Shown: positions 8,375-16,945 of the stretch, one piece after another
How the letters are laid out: each line of letters opens with the position of its first letter
Numbering within the stretch: position 1 is the stretch's first letter
NCBI GenBank assembly: GCA_963597395.1
Contig: CAVBPX010000002.1
Location: forward strand, 1 to 64,000
Reading direction: 5' to 3'
Source of the DNA: Hallerella sp963597395
GTDB taxonomy: Bacteria; Fibrobacterota; Fibrobacteria; Fibrobacterales; Fibrobacteraceae
Length of the DNA: 64,000 nucleotides
Translations under genes and position numbers: made by a program
The notes under the pieces: model-generated
Seen by the model: only the letters and a program-made list of their open reading frames with translations
Databases searched by the model: none
Told to the model about the DNA's origin: nothing

Positions 8375-9225
8375 ACAGCTTCCGGCCCAAAACCGCCTTT
8401 GCGGACCTTCACCTGCACACAAACCTCTCGGACGGCTCTCTCTCGCCGCTCGAGCTGGTCAAGCTGTGCAAGCGCCGCGGGCTCAAGTGCATTTCCGTCA
8501 CCGATCACGACACGCTGGATTCCTACACGGCGACAAAGCCCTACGCGGACATGCTCGAAATAGAAATCATCCCGGGCATCGAAGTCTCTTCCGTGTGGCA
8601 GGGCCGCGACGTGCACATTCTCGGATACTTTTGCGACCCGACGAACCTCGCCATGAATACGGAACTCGAGGAAAGCGCAAAGCAACGCGTTTCGCGGGCC
8701 AAGGCCATTCTCAAAAAGCTTTCGCAGCTCGGCGTAAACATCCACTTCGAAAAGGTAATGGGATATTGCAAGGGAAAGGTCGTCGGACGCCCGCACATCG
8801 CGATGGCCCTTGTCGATGAGGAATACGTTTCGAACTTCGGCGAGGCCTTCAACAAGTATCTGGGCGAAGGCGCTCCCGCATTCGTCGAAAAACGCGGACT
8901 CAATCCCCAGCAGACGATACGCCTTATCGAAAACGCGGGAGGCATCGCCGTCCTGGCGCACCCCTACAAATCGAGCGTCGATGCGCTGATCCCCGACCTG
9001 GTCGAAGCGGGTCTCAAGGGAATCGAAACCTACACGCCCGCCCAAAAAGGCTCGGTCGCCAGGCGCTACCGGGAACTCGCCCTCCACTACGGCCTCGTCG
9101 AAACGGGCGGCTCCGACTTTCACACCGAAAGCAGCCCCTACAGCCCGAACTGCATGAAAATGCCCTACACGGTCGTCGAGGAACTGCGCGAAAGGCGCGA
9201 AAAGTCCCGCGTCGAATCGTTCTGA
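8371..9225 (+). CDS. PHP-domain phosphoesterase (RNase AM / nucleoside 3',5'-bisphosphate phosphatase-like)
   Basis: 284 residues of the polymerase-and-histidinol-phosphatase family. Metal ligands are visible as FADLHLHTNLSDGS, SVTDHDTLDSY, IIPGIEVSSVWQGRDVHILGYF, AVLAHPY and GGSDFHTES. This compact single-domain form matches the YciV/TrpH group, which acts on RNA 5' ends or on 3',5'-bisphosphonucleotides using a trinuclear metal site. The exact substrate cannot be set from sequence. It is coupled to the upstream GT9-like gene by ATGA. A strong inverted repeat follows the stop and separates it from the convergent lipoprotein gene. Confidence 0.9.
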   Translation: MNSFRPKTAFADLHLHTNLSDGSLSPLELVKLCKRRGLKCISVTDHDTLDSYTATKPYADMLEIEIIPGIEVSSVWQGRDVHILGYFCDPTNLAMNTELEESAKQRVSRAKAILKKLSQLGVNIHFEKVMGYCKGKVVGRPHIAMALVDEEYVSNFGEAFNKYLGEGAPAFVEKRGLNPQQTIRLIENAGGIAVLAHPYKSSVDALIPDLVEAGLKGIETYTPAQKGSVARRYRELALHYGLVETGGSDFHTESSPYSPNCMKMPYTVVEELRERREKSRVESF

Positions 9226-9250
9226 TTTTTAGCCGGGAATTTTTTAGGGA

Positions 9251-9314
9251 ACCTCTAAAAATTGCTTTGGTAAAGAAAATGCAACCAAATTTTTGAAAAT
9301 GAATTTTTAGAGGT
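9251..9314. terminator. bidirectional terminator-like inverted repeat between convergent genes
   Basis: ACCTCTAAAAATT at 9251-9263 is perfectly complementary to AATTTTTAGAGGT at 9302-9314, with a nested pair TTTGGT (9266-9271) / ACCAAA (9284-9289). It sits in the 94-bp gap between two convergent genes. It is long-looped and AT-rich rather than a classic GC hairpin, so a small mobile-repeat origin is also possible. Confidence 0.5.
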
Positions 9315-9319
9315 GACCT

Positions 9320-11398
9320 TTAGTAAACAAGGCGCATCTCATCGACGAGAAGGATCGAATTCTTGATGCCGCTGTAGGTGTTTCCCGCGGCACTTGAGGC
9401 GAAGACGACGCGGATGTGCGTCACCGTCTCTTCGCCCGTCCCCTGCACCATTCCGTTGAAAATCGCCTTGGAATCCTTGGACCGGAGAGACGTCGCAAAG
9501 GCCGAGGAATTTTCGATCGGGGAACATTCGAGCGGCGTCCCGTATTGAAGCCTTAACCGCAAGACGCGAAAACCGTTTGCATCCGGTTCGGAAACGGAAA
9601 CAACATCGGGGTTTGCGGACTTTGATGCGTCCGACGCGCACTTTCGGCCGTCCGCCGTGGAAGTCGTGGAACGGAACCACGCCGAAGCGACCATCGTATT
9701 GACGTCCGTCGAGGAACGGTTGACATTTCTGTTTCCCGTGCGGTTTTCGAGGATAATGTAAATGTCGCAAGAATCGCCGCTCTGGCCTTGATACTGGAAC
9801 TTGACATCCATAAACTTCGGACGCGCGCGGAAAGGCTTTCCAAAGTCCAGAAGCTCGTTTCCGTCGGGCCATGTCGAAGCGCTTGCCATGGCGAGGGTTC
9901 CCACACCGTTCGGGTTGAAATCCGCCGTGTAAAGGCTTCCGCTCGCAACCTTTCCAAGCACTTCGCCGGTCTTGATTTCCGCCCCGATGATACTTCCGGA
10001 CGTGTATATTCGGGTAGTCGTCAAAATGGTGTTCGCATCGTTCCAGATTGAGTCCGGAACAGGATCGTTGTCGTTCCACAAATTGAAGTTGCCGTTCGGA
10101 AGTTGGTAGCCCGCGACGATGCGATAGACGGCCGTGTCGCCCGCGCCGTTTTTTACCACCAGGGAACGCTCCGATGAAAGGTCCATTTCGCTTCCGACGG
10201 AAATGTCCCCGCTCGAAGCGCCCTTCGAAAATTCGACCGCCGAAATTTCAAGCTTTGAAAGGTCCGCAAGATACGGGAGCGAATCCAGCGAAATTCTTTT
10301 TTCGACCGTATCGATAACCGCGGCAAGGCCCTCGATTTGCAGCGAAAGAATCTGCGGCAAGGCGGCTTCCACAAGTCCGCGGACCGTCCACGTTCTTGAA
10401 GAATCCCCGTTCGAAACCTCGAAGCTTTTTTCCGCGGAGAGGTCGAGCTTTGACATCGGAAGGTCCGAAACGGCCCCGTCCGAAAGCAACAGCGAATCAA
10501 TCTCGACGGACGCGAGGGATTCCGCGCTTTCGAAATAGAACGTCACATTGGCCGCGGATTCGTCAATTTCCGCCCGCAGCTGATTTTTAGCCGCAGCGTA
10601 AAGCACTTCGAGCGACCCGGCAAACGCAAGCCGTACGGTCCACGTCCGCACCGACCCGTCCTCGGCCTGAACGGTAAAGGTTTGCGCGTCCTCCCAGCGA
10701 GTGACGGAATCCGGCGAAGGCGAAACGGACGCGCGTTTGCTCACAGACCAGCTTTCAAGCTCCACGGAATCGAGCGTCTCGCCCGAAGCAAACTTCACTT
10801 GAAGCGTATCGCCAATCGTATCGACGCGAACCTGATTTTTGAATTCCACGGCAAGCGCGTTTTCCTTCGAAAGAAGGGTCGCTTTGGACGTGTCCGCCGC
10901 CGTCGAATCCTCCGAATTCTCTTCGTCCGCGGCATCGGGCGCAATTCCCGGAATATTGAAACTCCATTTCCAGATGGAAGGTTCCCCGCTCTCGGAAACG
11001 ACGACCGCATAAAGAATCTGGCTTTTCGGCAAGCGGAGACGGCTCTTTTTTCGAATGGACTTTTTTGCATACGAAACTTCCCGCGAGAGGGAATCGAGCG
11101 CTGCGGAATCCGATGGAAATTCCCTGAACTTGCTTTCGACCAAATGCAAGGAGGCAAAATGGCTCATGTCTATATCCTTGACCGTCACGGAATCCCACGT
11201 TTCGAGCGAATCCGGCGGAGCCTTCAACGCAAAAACCATCCGGTGTTCGTCGGAATAGACGGTCGGCGTCCCGTCCTGTTCCACGAACGTCACGCTTTCG
11301 AGCGACCTGTAATCCGAAGTCCCGAACGTGTCGTAGTCGGCTGTACAGGCGAGGAAAAGTCCAACGAGAAAAACGAGCGGAATAAAGATTTTTTTCAT
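9320..11398 (-). CDS. PCMD-domain lipoprotein (putative carbohydrate-binding surface protein)
   Basis: 692 residues. Lipoprotein signal VFLVGLFLAC (Cys ~18). Residues ~60-400 repeat beta-rich, immunoglobulin-like units, several ending in TWTVR (RTWTVRLAF, RTWTVRGLV), as in BACON/Ig-like stalks. Residues ~440-690 match the PCMD (putative carbohydrate metabolism domain) style: QLPNGNFNLWNDNDP, FGKPFRARPKFMDVKFQYQGQSGD, a strand-rich middle and a closing ILLVDEMRLVY. PCMD proteins are usually surface lipoproteins near polysaccharide-use genes; no enzyme activity is proven. The ATG has AGGAAAA upstream and follows the next lipoprotein by 10 bp. Third gene of the barrel-lipoprotein-lipoprotein operon. 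Confidence 0.82.
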   Translation of the reverse strand: MKKIFIPLVFLVGLFLACTADYDTFGTSDYRSLESVTFVEQDGTPTVYSDEHRMVFALKAPPDSLETWDSVTVKDIDMSHFASLHLVESKFREFPSDSAALDSLSREVSYAKKSIRKKSRLRLPKSQILYAVVVSESGEPSIWKWSFNIPGIAPDAADEENSEDSTAADTSKATLLSKENALAVEFKNQVRVDTIGDTLQVKFASGETLDSVELESWSVSKRASVSPSPDSVTRWEDAQTFTVQAEDGSVRTWTVRLAFAGSLEVLYAAAKNQLRAEIDESAANVTFYFESAESLASVEIDSLLLSDGAVSDLPMSKLDLSAEKSFEVSNGDSSRTWTVRGLVEAALPQILSLQIEGLAAVIDTVEKRISLDSLPYLADLSKLEISAVEFSKGASSGDISVGSEMDLSSERSLVVKNGAGDTAVYRIVAGYQLPNGNFNLWNDNDPVPDSIWNDANTILTTTRIYTSGSIIGAEIKTGEVLGKVASGSLYTADFNPNGVGTLAMASASTWPDGNELLDFGKPFRARPKFMDVKFQYQGQSGDSCDIYIILENRTGNRNVNRSSTDVNTMVASAWFRSTTSTADGRKCASDASKSANPDVVSVSEPDANGFRVLRLRLQYGTPLECSPIENSSAFATSLRSKDSKAIFNGMVQGTGEETVTHIRVVFASSAAGNTYSGIKNSILLVDEMRLVY

Positions 11399-11408
11399 GG
11401 AAATTTTC

Positions 11409-12938
11409 CTAATAAATCAGTCGAAAGTTTTTGAGTTCAAAGGTCGAATTTTCGCCGCCGCGGTAATTGGAAGACGCCGTCGCAAGGGTTCCGCCCGAAA
11501 CGACATGCGCATAGGCGCTCGAAGCAAAGAGCACACGGATTTCCGCGACATCCTCCTCGCCCGTTCCGAGCGAAAGTCCCGAAGTTCCCGCATAGCCTCC
11601 CGTAAGAAGGCCGTCGGGATCCGCCCCATAAGAAAGATTGACAATTTTTGTCACACTTTCCACAGTCGCCGAATCGGAAAGCATACCCGTCGCCACGACC
11701 TTTCCGTCCGCGCTCAAGAGAATTACATAGGCGAGGCTCTTTTGCGGATAGTCCGAACTTTTGTTTGGCTCATGGGTGTAGGCGTATTCCAGTTCAAAGG
11801 CTTCCGGACGTCCTGTAAAAGGCTTTCCAAAAGTCATGTCGAGAGAGATGTCGGACGGATCCGTCGAAGGCGTTCCGCTTTCGTATGCGCGGTCGTAAAT
11901 ATCCCGGGCATTTGCTCCCGAATACGTTCCCAGAAAATAAAACCCCGAAGCCGCTTTCCATCCGCCGGGAATAACGGTCCAGGCGCACGTGACATTTTGA
12001 GTCGAAATAAAAGCGGAAGAGTCGTCAAATGTCAGGTTTTTCGATGCCGAAAACTTGTACGAAGTCCCGACAACCTTCGCGTTTCCTTCGGTCTCCATGG
12101 CATCGCTTGTCGTCGCCCAAAAATCGTTCCGGGCGTTCATGTCCGAACCGGGAAGCTGCACACCGGCCACCACCCGGTAAACGAGAGCCGCTCCCGTCGA
12201 ATCGAGAAATTCCATTTCGACCGGCCGGCGAAGGTCAAACGCGGAATCGAGCGGCAAAAGCTTTACGAGAGAAAGGTCGCTTCCGTATGGCAATTCCACA
12301 TAGACTTTTTTATCCAAAACCGTCACAGTCCCGCCTTCAACGGAAAGTTCCAGGACGCTATACAGCGACGAGGAACTTTCTTCCGACGACGAGGAAATTT
12401 TTTCCGACGAAGACGAAACTTCTTTTGCGGACGACGAACTCTTTTCGGAAGAAGACCCCGGGACGGAAGACGAAGAAGCTTCCACGGAAGACGACAGGGC
12501 CTTTGCCGAAGAGGAAGAACTTTTTTCGTGCGCGGAAGATGCGGGGACATCAACCAAAACGTTCCACACGGCGAGAATCCGCGAAGCAGAATCGAGCACG
12601 GCAAACGAAAAAGACCTTGCGTCCGAAAGCGAAACGACCGTTTGCGGCAAAAGTTCCTCGCCGATTTCGGGACTTATGGGGTCCGAGTCGAGCGTCAAAA
12701 AGAGCCTTGCCCAGGGAGCCGTTTCCACGGACTTCACCACGAGCGAATCGGGAATTTTTCCGTCCGAAAGGACCCGAACCGTTTTTTCCGCGGAGTCCAG
12801 TTCACATTTTACGTTTGCAAATTCAATATTCCCGAATGCGGGAATCACGGTCTCCGGCGAGGACGGGTCGCTTCCGCAGGCCCAGAAGAAAACCGCGGAG
12901 AATGCACATAAAAGAAATTTGGACCAAATCCTTTTCAT
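11409..12938 (-). CDS. PCMD-like lipoprotein with Ser-rich linker
   Basis: 509 residues from the ATG at 12936-12938 (MKRIWSKF). Lipoprotein signal ends FFWAC. An N-terminal Ig-like domain is followed by a ~55-residue linker made almost entirely of Ser with Glu, Lys and Ala (AKALSSSVEASSSSV and similar), of the type that joins modules in Fibrobacter cell-surface glycanases. The C-terminal ~270 residues (QLPGSDMNARNDFWATTSD, FGKPFTGRPEAFELEYAY, STFELKNFRLIY) parallel the PCMD domain of the neighbouring lipoprotein, so the two are divergent paralogues. A longer frame extends upstream but reads through the coding end of the neighbouring gene and has no signal peptide. Confidence 0.8.
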   Translation of the reverse strand: MKRIWSKFLLCAFSAVFFWACGSDPSSPETVIPAFGNIEFANVKCELDSAEKTVRVLSDGKIPDSLVVKSVETAPWARLFLTLDSDPISPEIGEELLPQTVVSLSDARSFSFAVLDSASRILAVWNVLVDVPASSAHEKSSSSSAKALSSSVEASSSSVPGSSSEKSSSSAKEVSSSSEKISSSSEESSSSLYSVLELSVEGGTVTVLDKKVYVELPYGSDLSLVKLLPLDSAFDLRRPVEMEFLDSTGAALVYRVVAGVQLPGSDMNARNDFWATTSDAMETEGNAKVVGTSYKFSASKNLTFDDSSAFISTQNVTCAWTVIPGGWKAASGFYFLGTYSGANARDIYDRAYESGTPSTDPSDISLDMTFGKPFTGRPEAFELEYAYTHEPNKSSDYPQKSLAYVILLSADGKVVATGMLSDSATVESVTKIVNLSYGADPDGLLTGGYAGTSGLSLGTGEEDVAEIRVLFASSAYAHVVSGGTLATASSNYRGGENSTFELKNFRLIY

Positions 12939-12946
12939 CTTGCAGC

Positions 12947-13711
12947 CTAGAAGAAATAGACCAGAGAAAAGTTCAACGCGAGCAGATTGATGGTAAAGTT
13001 CACAATGTTGTATGTAAATTCGCTGCGGGATTCCCCGTTTTCCTCGACTTCCATGATGTTCGAGCTCAAGCCCAAAAGCCCGACCGAGGTTTCGAAGGCG
13101 AGCCTGTCGAGCACCATCACGCTCACGCCGGGATTGATGCCGAATTCGATGGTCCATCCGCGCGTCCGCGTTTTGGAAATGTCCTCGCCGTCATCCGACT
13201 GGGAAATTCCGTAGGAGTATTCAACCGAAATCGAGGTTTCGTTAAAAAAGTAGATTGTCCTGGAATCAAAAACCTTGAGGTAGTTCTTGAGAAAGGGCTG
13301 CACGAAGAATCCGTTTTTCACATACTTCCGATGTTCGGAAATATCCGCCAGGTCTTCGAGAATCGAATAGTCGATGTCGAGCCACGTCCGGGAATACCCC
13401 GCCCGCGCACCGAGCGCCATTGCGTCTCGCACAAAGTAAGCCCCAAAACATTTGGCGGTAAACGTGTATCCCTCCGCCTCGTAAAGGTCGCCAATCAGGA
13501 TGTTCAGCGTTTCTTCGTCCGTGTTCCCCTGCAAAAGAAAAAGCGTCGCGCCGGCAAGGAAGTTTCCCTTTTGAATGGCCTCGTTCTCCCCGACCGGGTA
13601 AAGCCCGCCCAAAAGTCCGCCCTTCTTTTCGACCGTCGCCGTCGAATCCGCGGCAAGGGCCGAAGCAAAATTCAAAAGAAGAACCAGGAACACCGTGTAA
13701 AAAAACTTCAT
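12947..13711 (-). CDS. outer-membrane beta-barrel-like protein
   Basis: 254 residues starting MKFFYTVFLVLLLNFASALAAD, a clean Sec signal peptide (cleavage near residue 20). The rest alternates hydrophobic and polar residues in strand-length blocks (TIYFFNETSISVEYSYGISQ, RGWTIEFGINPGVSVMVLDRLAFETSVGLLG) and ends in an aromatic-rich strand NFSLVYFF with terminal Phe, as in outer-membrane barrels. No family is recognised. TATATT lies 8 nt before the ATG with no Shine-Dalgarno, so the operon may start with a leaderless message. The two PCMD lipoproteins follow on the same strand with 8- and 10-bp gaps. Confidence 0.78.
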   Translation of the reverse strand: MKFFYTVFLVLLLNFASALAADSTATVEKKGGLLGGLYPVGENEAIQKGNFLAGATLFLLQGNTDEETLNILIGDLYEAEGYTFTAKCFGAYFVRDAMALGARAGYSRTWLDIDYSILEDLADISEHRKYVKNGFFVQPFLKNYLKVFDSRTIYFFNETSISVEYSYGISQSDDGEDISKTRTRGWTIEFGINPGVSVMVLDRLAFETSVGLLGLSSNIMEVEENGESRSEFTYNIVNFTINLLALNFSLVYFF

Positions 13712-13719
13712 ATGGGGAA

Positions 13720-13725
13720 AATATA
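13720..13725 (-). promoter_or_regulatory. putative -10 element of barrel/PCMD operon (leaderless)
   Basis: Minus-strand TATATT followed by 8 nt and the ATG at 13711; no Shine-Dalgarno is visible. Confidence 0.4.
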
Positions 13726-13749
13726 ACAATAGCAGCCAACACGCCACTG

Positions 13750-14268
13750 CTAGAGCTTTTCCGGATTCGCGCAAAAAACACGGTTCGCCGAATAATAATG
13801 ATATCCGTGGCAAAAATCATCCTGGTTTTCGACTGCCAAAGTAAAACAGGAATCGGAACTTCGAACATCCAGCAAAATGGAATCGACAGGAAGGGCGTTC
13901 GTTGCGGAATCCGCCATAAAAACAAAGCCATAGACATCATTTTCCCCAGTCCACTCACTTTTGGGTGTTTTGTGGATGGAAAAACGCCCCGTCTCCACTT
14001 TCAAGGTATCCCCCAAGGAATCCAAGCCATAAAGCCGATAGGAAGAATCCTGTTCAAGTTCCAGAACTTCATTTATTGCAACATCAAACAAAATGCCTTC
14101 GTTATTTTCCACGATAGTTTTGGAAAGCGAGTGATATTTTCCAATCATCACTTTATTTGAAAAATTTCCGGAATCCCCCAATTCCTTGCAATTGTAAAAA
14201 TCCTCGGAAAAATCACAGCCCCAAAAACAGGCGATAAACAGAATGCCAAAAATTTTGAACATTTTCAT
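13750..14268 (-). CDS. small lipoprotein, function unknown
   Basis: 172 residues from the ATG at 14266-14268 (MKMFKIFGILFIACFWGCD); GAGGT lies ~7 nt upstream. The signal ends in a lipobox (CFWGC). The mature part has four further Cys residues and motifs such as GKYHSLSKTIVENNEG and SSYRLYGLDSLGDTLKVETGRFSI, which read like a beta-rich lipocalin-style fold, but no family is recognised. Base composition is clearly more AT-rich than the surrounding genes and shared with the gene just upstream, whose stop at 14270 nearly abuts this start. The pair probably came in together. Confidence 0.75.
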   Translation of the reverse strand: MKMFKIFGILFIACFWGCDFSEDFYNCKELGDSGNFSNKVMIGKYHSLSKTIVENNEGILFDVAINEVLELEQDSSYRLYGLDSLGDTLKVETGRFSIHKTPKSEWTGENDVYGFVFMADSATNALPVDSILLDVRSSDSCFTLAVENQDDFCHGYHYYSANRVFCANPEKL

Positions 14269-14269
14269 C

Positions 14270-16816
14270 TCATACCTCGAAAGCACTTAACAGTTTATTC
14301 CAAACCAATTCAATCCATTTAATCACATAATATATTGTATTGGATGAACCATTCATAATATTTTTTATTCGGTTTTGAATTTTATCCGGAGTATCATACC
14401 ATTTCCAAGCATTCGAATTGTCACTATCTTCATCATCCATAAAAATTTCAGTATGTATAATGTTTATCGAAGAGTGATTGGCAAATACTCCGTATTCCTT
14501 GTCGAAAGGGAATTCCAAAGTCGAATTTGTATCAGCCGGAACAAAGCAATATTCCAATGTGGCGTTTTTGGTGATACTGCTCGGTCCTGAATTGCCTTTC
14601 ACAGAATTTGAATTATCAGAATCTTCTGTATCATGATGACGGGCAAAAGCATATGTTCCATTAGGACAATCACGATCCATTCGTAAAACAATATAATCAT
14701 ATGGGACTCGTGGAACTTGATTATCAAATTCATCAAGATTCAAAACACAATAAGTAAAAGAGACTCCTCCAGAACCAACAATAATTCCAGGAGGATTCGG
14801 ATCCCCACTTACAATTCTGCTGCCATTTTCATCATCTTCCAAATCAAGCCGAAATGAAAATTCTTCATTACAAGTATGCGTTGATTCTTTTTTTAAAACT
14901 CCAATTTTTCTGGCCAAAAGCACGGGAGCTACAAATTCCACACAATTTTCTTTTGTCGGGCAGTAATAACTACCATTATCATCCCGAAAGAAAACAACGG
15001 CTCGAATCCAGGGGGATTTTCCAAGCTGCGCCGCATCGTTGAAAGGAACTCCGTTTTCAGCCAATTCACTATACATTTTTTTTGTTTCTTCACGAGACGG
15101 CCCAACAACTTCTTCATTGACACAAGTAAAGCCCCAATTCCATTCACATTGGACCTTCAACTTGGGAGAATATTTATCTCTACCTAATTCATTATTATGA
15201 AAATCCATCAAAGTCGAAAGCGCATCAACATCACTATGTTGTTCGTGAGCTGTTGAAAATTTTTCAGCCCATTTCAAGCACTCAGAAATATCATCAAATT
15301 GCGTCCCTGTTTCTCTACAAAGTAACGCATTCCAAACAGAATGTCTAAACCCATCAGCCCGATTGTCCGTCGTATTGTTTGGGTTTGTACCCTTTAATTT
15401 TCTTTTTTTTGCATATTCTTGAGCCCATTCAGTAGCAAAATTTGAAGCCCGTCGAGATCCTGGTATTCTCATAGGATTCCAAAACAACGACCAGAATTCA
15501 TCACTAGTGAGTTCAGTATCATTAATTTCATAATCAGACGTTTTTTTGTACAGAAGGAACTTTCTATTTTGAGAAAAGGCTTTCAAAAGATTTAACATTT
15601 TCAACTGAACAACTCTTTCATAAATAGCTTTAATTCCTTTGAAATTTTCAACAAGGAACAGAGTATCCAACCCTGGAAATTTTTCAAGAATTTGAAAAAA
15701 AGCAACAGATGTCGTATCAAAATTGGGTATGTTTTCAAATAAAACATTTTCCAATCTTGCCAAGCTGTCCCAAGTTAGCCGAACATCCTTCAACGTATCC
15801 AATAATGTTTCAAGGGGAACTTCAAAATTCTCCAACTCAAATTCATTTTCCTCGGCAAGAATTTTCTTAATGTCCAAATAATCATGTATTTTAGGACTTC
15901 CAAAAATCAATTTTCCATCAACATACACCGGAACTTTTTCATTCACCGAATAACTATTTTTTAGCCCCGACAAAGAATAATCGTTTGACTCATCGAATTC
16001 TGACCAATTTACATAGTGAATTCCAAAAGAGAAGCCGGACTCACTCGGATAAACAGAACCAGGTTCCAAATTTACATTTCGAACAGAAAAATGAATAATC
16101 CATGAGATGGAGTCTTTTTTTTTCAATTCAAATGTGGTATTCGGCAAAAACCACTCATCAATAATAGGGATATTTCCATTTTCCGATACAAATTCAACAT
16201 CGAAGTCAAAATTCGCCACAGGACTATTTCCTTCATTTTTTGCATAAAATTGATATTTCCCATAATTATTTTCACTTTGGGAGTTCGCATACATTTTGAT
16301 TTGAACAGGAGAAAGACTTAAATTCACTTTTGATGGCGTTTTTCCGAATAAGACCACCCCATCAGAAGATTCCACCACAATTTTTTCATTAAGGGAAGAG
16401 GTGTTCCCGAGCGAAAAGGAATAGTCATCTTCCTTTTTCAAATCACTCCAATCCGAATAATGCAATCCAAATTGTAAATTTCCGTTTTGTGGAAAGCATT
16501 GTCCTGAATCGACCTGAACATCTTTAAAATCCAATACAACCTGATACTGATAATTCGAGACCTTATTGAGCGAGAACGTCCCGTCAGGCAGATAATAAGA
16601 ATCTATCAAAATATCTTTTGTATCTGCAGCAGAAAAATAATAGTAAAGTTTAAACCCTGACAATTTTGAACCGGCATTTTTCAACCGTATATGAGGAATG
16701 GAAAGTTTTTGATTTCCTGCATCAAATGATTCCACGAACAAAGAAGCTTTTACAGGTGACAACAAAAAGAGCAAGACGCAAAAAATCGTCAAAATCACTT
16801 TTTTTAATTCGATCAT
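14270..16816 (-). CDS. large secreted protein: two CBM-like modules plus a DUF6973-like domain
   Basis: 848 residues from the ATG at 16814-16816, with GGAG ideally spaced upstream. N-terminal signal (VILTIFCVLLFLLSPVKA). Residues ~30-140 and ~165-285 are two copies of one module, each ending in a related block (FGLHYSDWSDLKKEDDYS and FGIHYVNWSEFDESNDYS), as in CBM3-type cellulose-binding modules of Fibrobacter. Residues ~470-600 hold NTTDNRADGFRHSVWNAL, FSTAHEQHSDVDA and MDFHNNELGRD, a His/Asn-rich pattern reminiscent of DUF6973, possibly hydrolytic. The C-terminal ~250 residues are Cys-containing and unrecognised. The gene is strongly AT-rich against a GC-rich background, suggesting transfer. 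A cell-wall or polysaccharide-targeted effector is one reading; function unproven. Confidence 0.75.
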   Translation of the reverse strand: MIELKKVILTIFCVLLFLLSPVKASLFVESFDAGNQKLSIPHIRLKNAGSKLSGFKLYYYFSAADTKDILIDSYYLPDGTFSLNKVSNYQYQVVLDFKDVQVDSGQCFPQNGNLQFGLHYSDWSDLKKEDDYSFSLGNTSSLNEKIVVESSDGVVLFGKTPSKVNLSLSPVQIKMYANSQSENNYGKYQFYAKNEGNSPVANFDFDVEFVSENGNIPIIDEWFLPNTTFELKKKDSISWIIHFSVRNVNLEPGSVYPSESGFSFGIHYVNWSEFDESNDYSLSGLKNSYSVNEKVPVYVDGKLIFGSPKIHDYLDIKKILAEENEFELENFEVPLETLLDTLKDVRLTWDSLARLENVLFENIPNFDTTSVAFFQILEKFPGLDTLFLVENFKGIKAIYERVVQLKMLNLLKAFSQNRKFLLYKKTSDYEINDTELTSDEFWSLFWNPMRIPGSRRASNFATEWAQEYAKKRKLKGTNPNNTTDNRADGFRHSVWNALLCRETGTQFDDISECLKWAEKFSTAHEQHSDVDALSTLMDFHNNELGRDKYSPKLKVQCEWNWGFTCVNEEVVGPSREETKKMYSELAENGVPFNDAAQLGKSPWIRAVVFFRDDNGSYYCPTKENCVEFVAPVLLARKIGVLKKESTHTCNEEFSFRLDLEDDENGSRIVSGDPNPPGIIVGSGGVSFTYCVLNLDEFDNQVPRVPYDYIVLRMDRDCPNGTYAFARHHDTEDSDNSNSVKGNSGPSSITKNATLEYCFVPADTNSTLEFPFDKEYGVFANHSSINIIHTEIFMDDEDSDNSNAWKWYDTPDKIQNRIKNIMNGSSNTIYYVIKWIELVWNKLLSAFEV

Positions 16817-16891
16817 ATTTTTCTCCATAAAAAATCCAACAGGAAAAACTTAGAAAAGTACAACAATTCTGTCAAGTACTTTCAATACAAC

Positions 16892-16923
16892 AAAAAAGGC
16901 TCCGCCGGTCAGGGCGAAGCCTT
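16892..16923 (-). terminator. rho-independent terminator of the GH94 gene
   Basis: On the minus strand AAGGCTTCGCC pairs with GGCGGAGCCTT (one mismatch) and is followed by a run of T. It lies 23 bp past the GH94 stop codon. Confidence 0.8.
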
Positions 16924-16945
16924 TAATTTGTGAATAGTAACGAAC

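Noticed and set aside
12360..12530. Short tandem repeats rich in GACGA/GAAGA
   Set aside because: They encode the Ser-rich linker of the PCMD-like lipoprotein.
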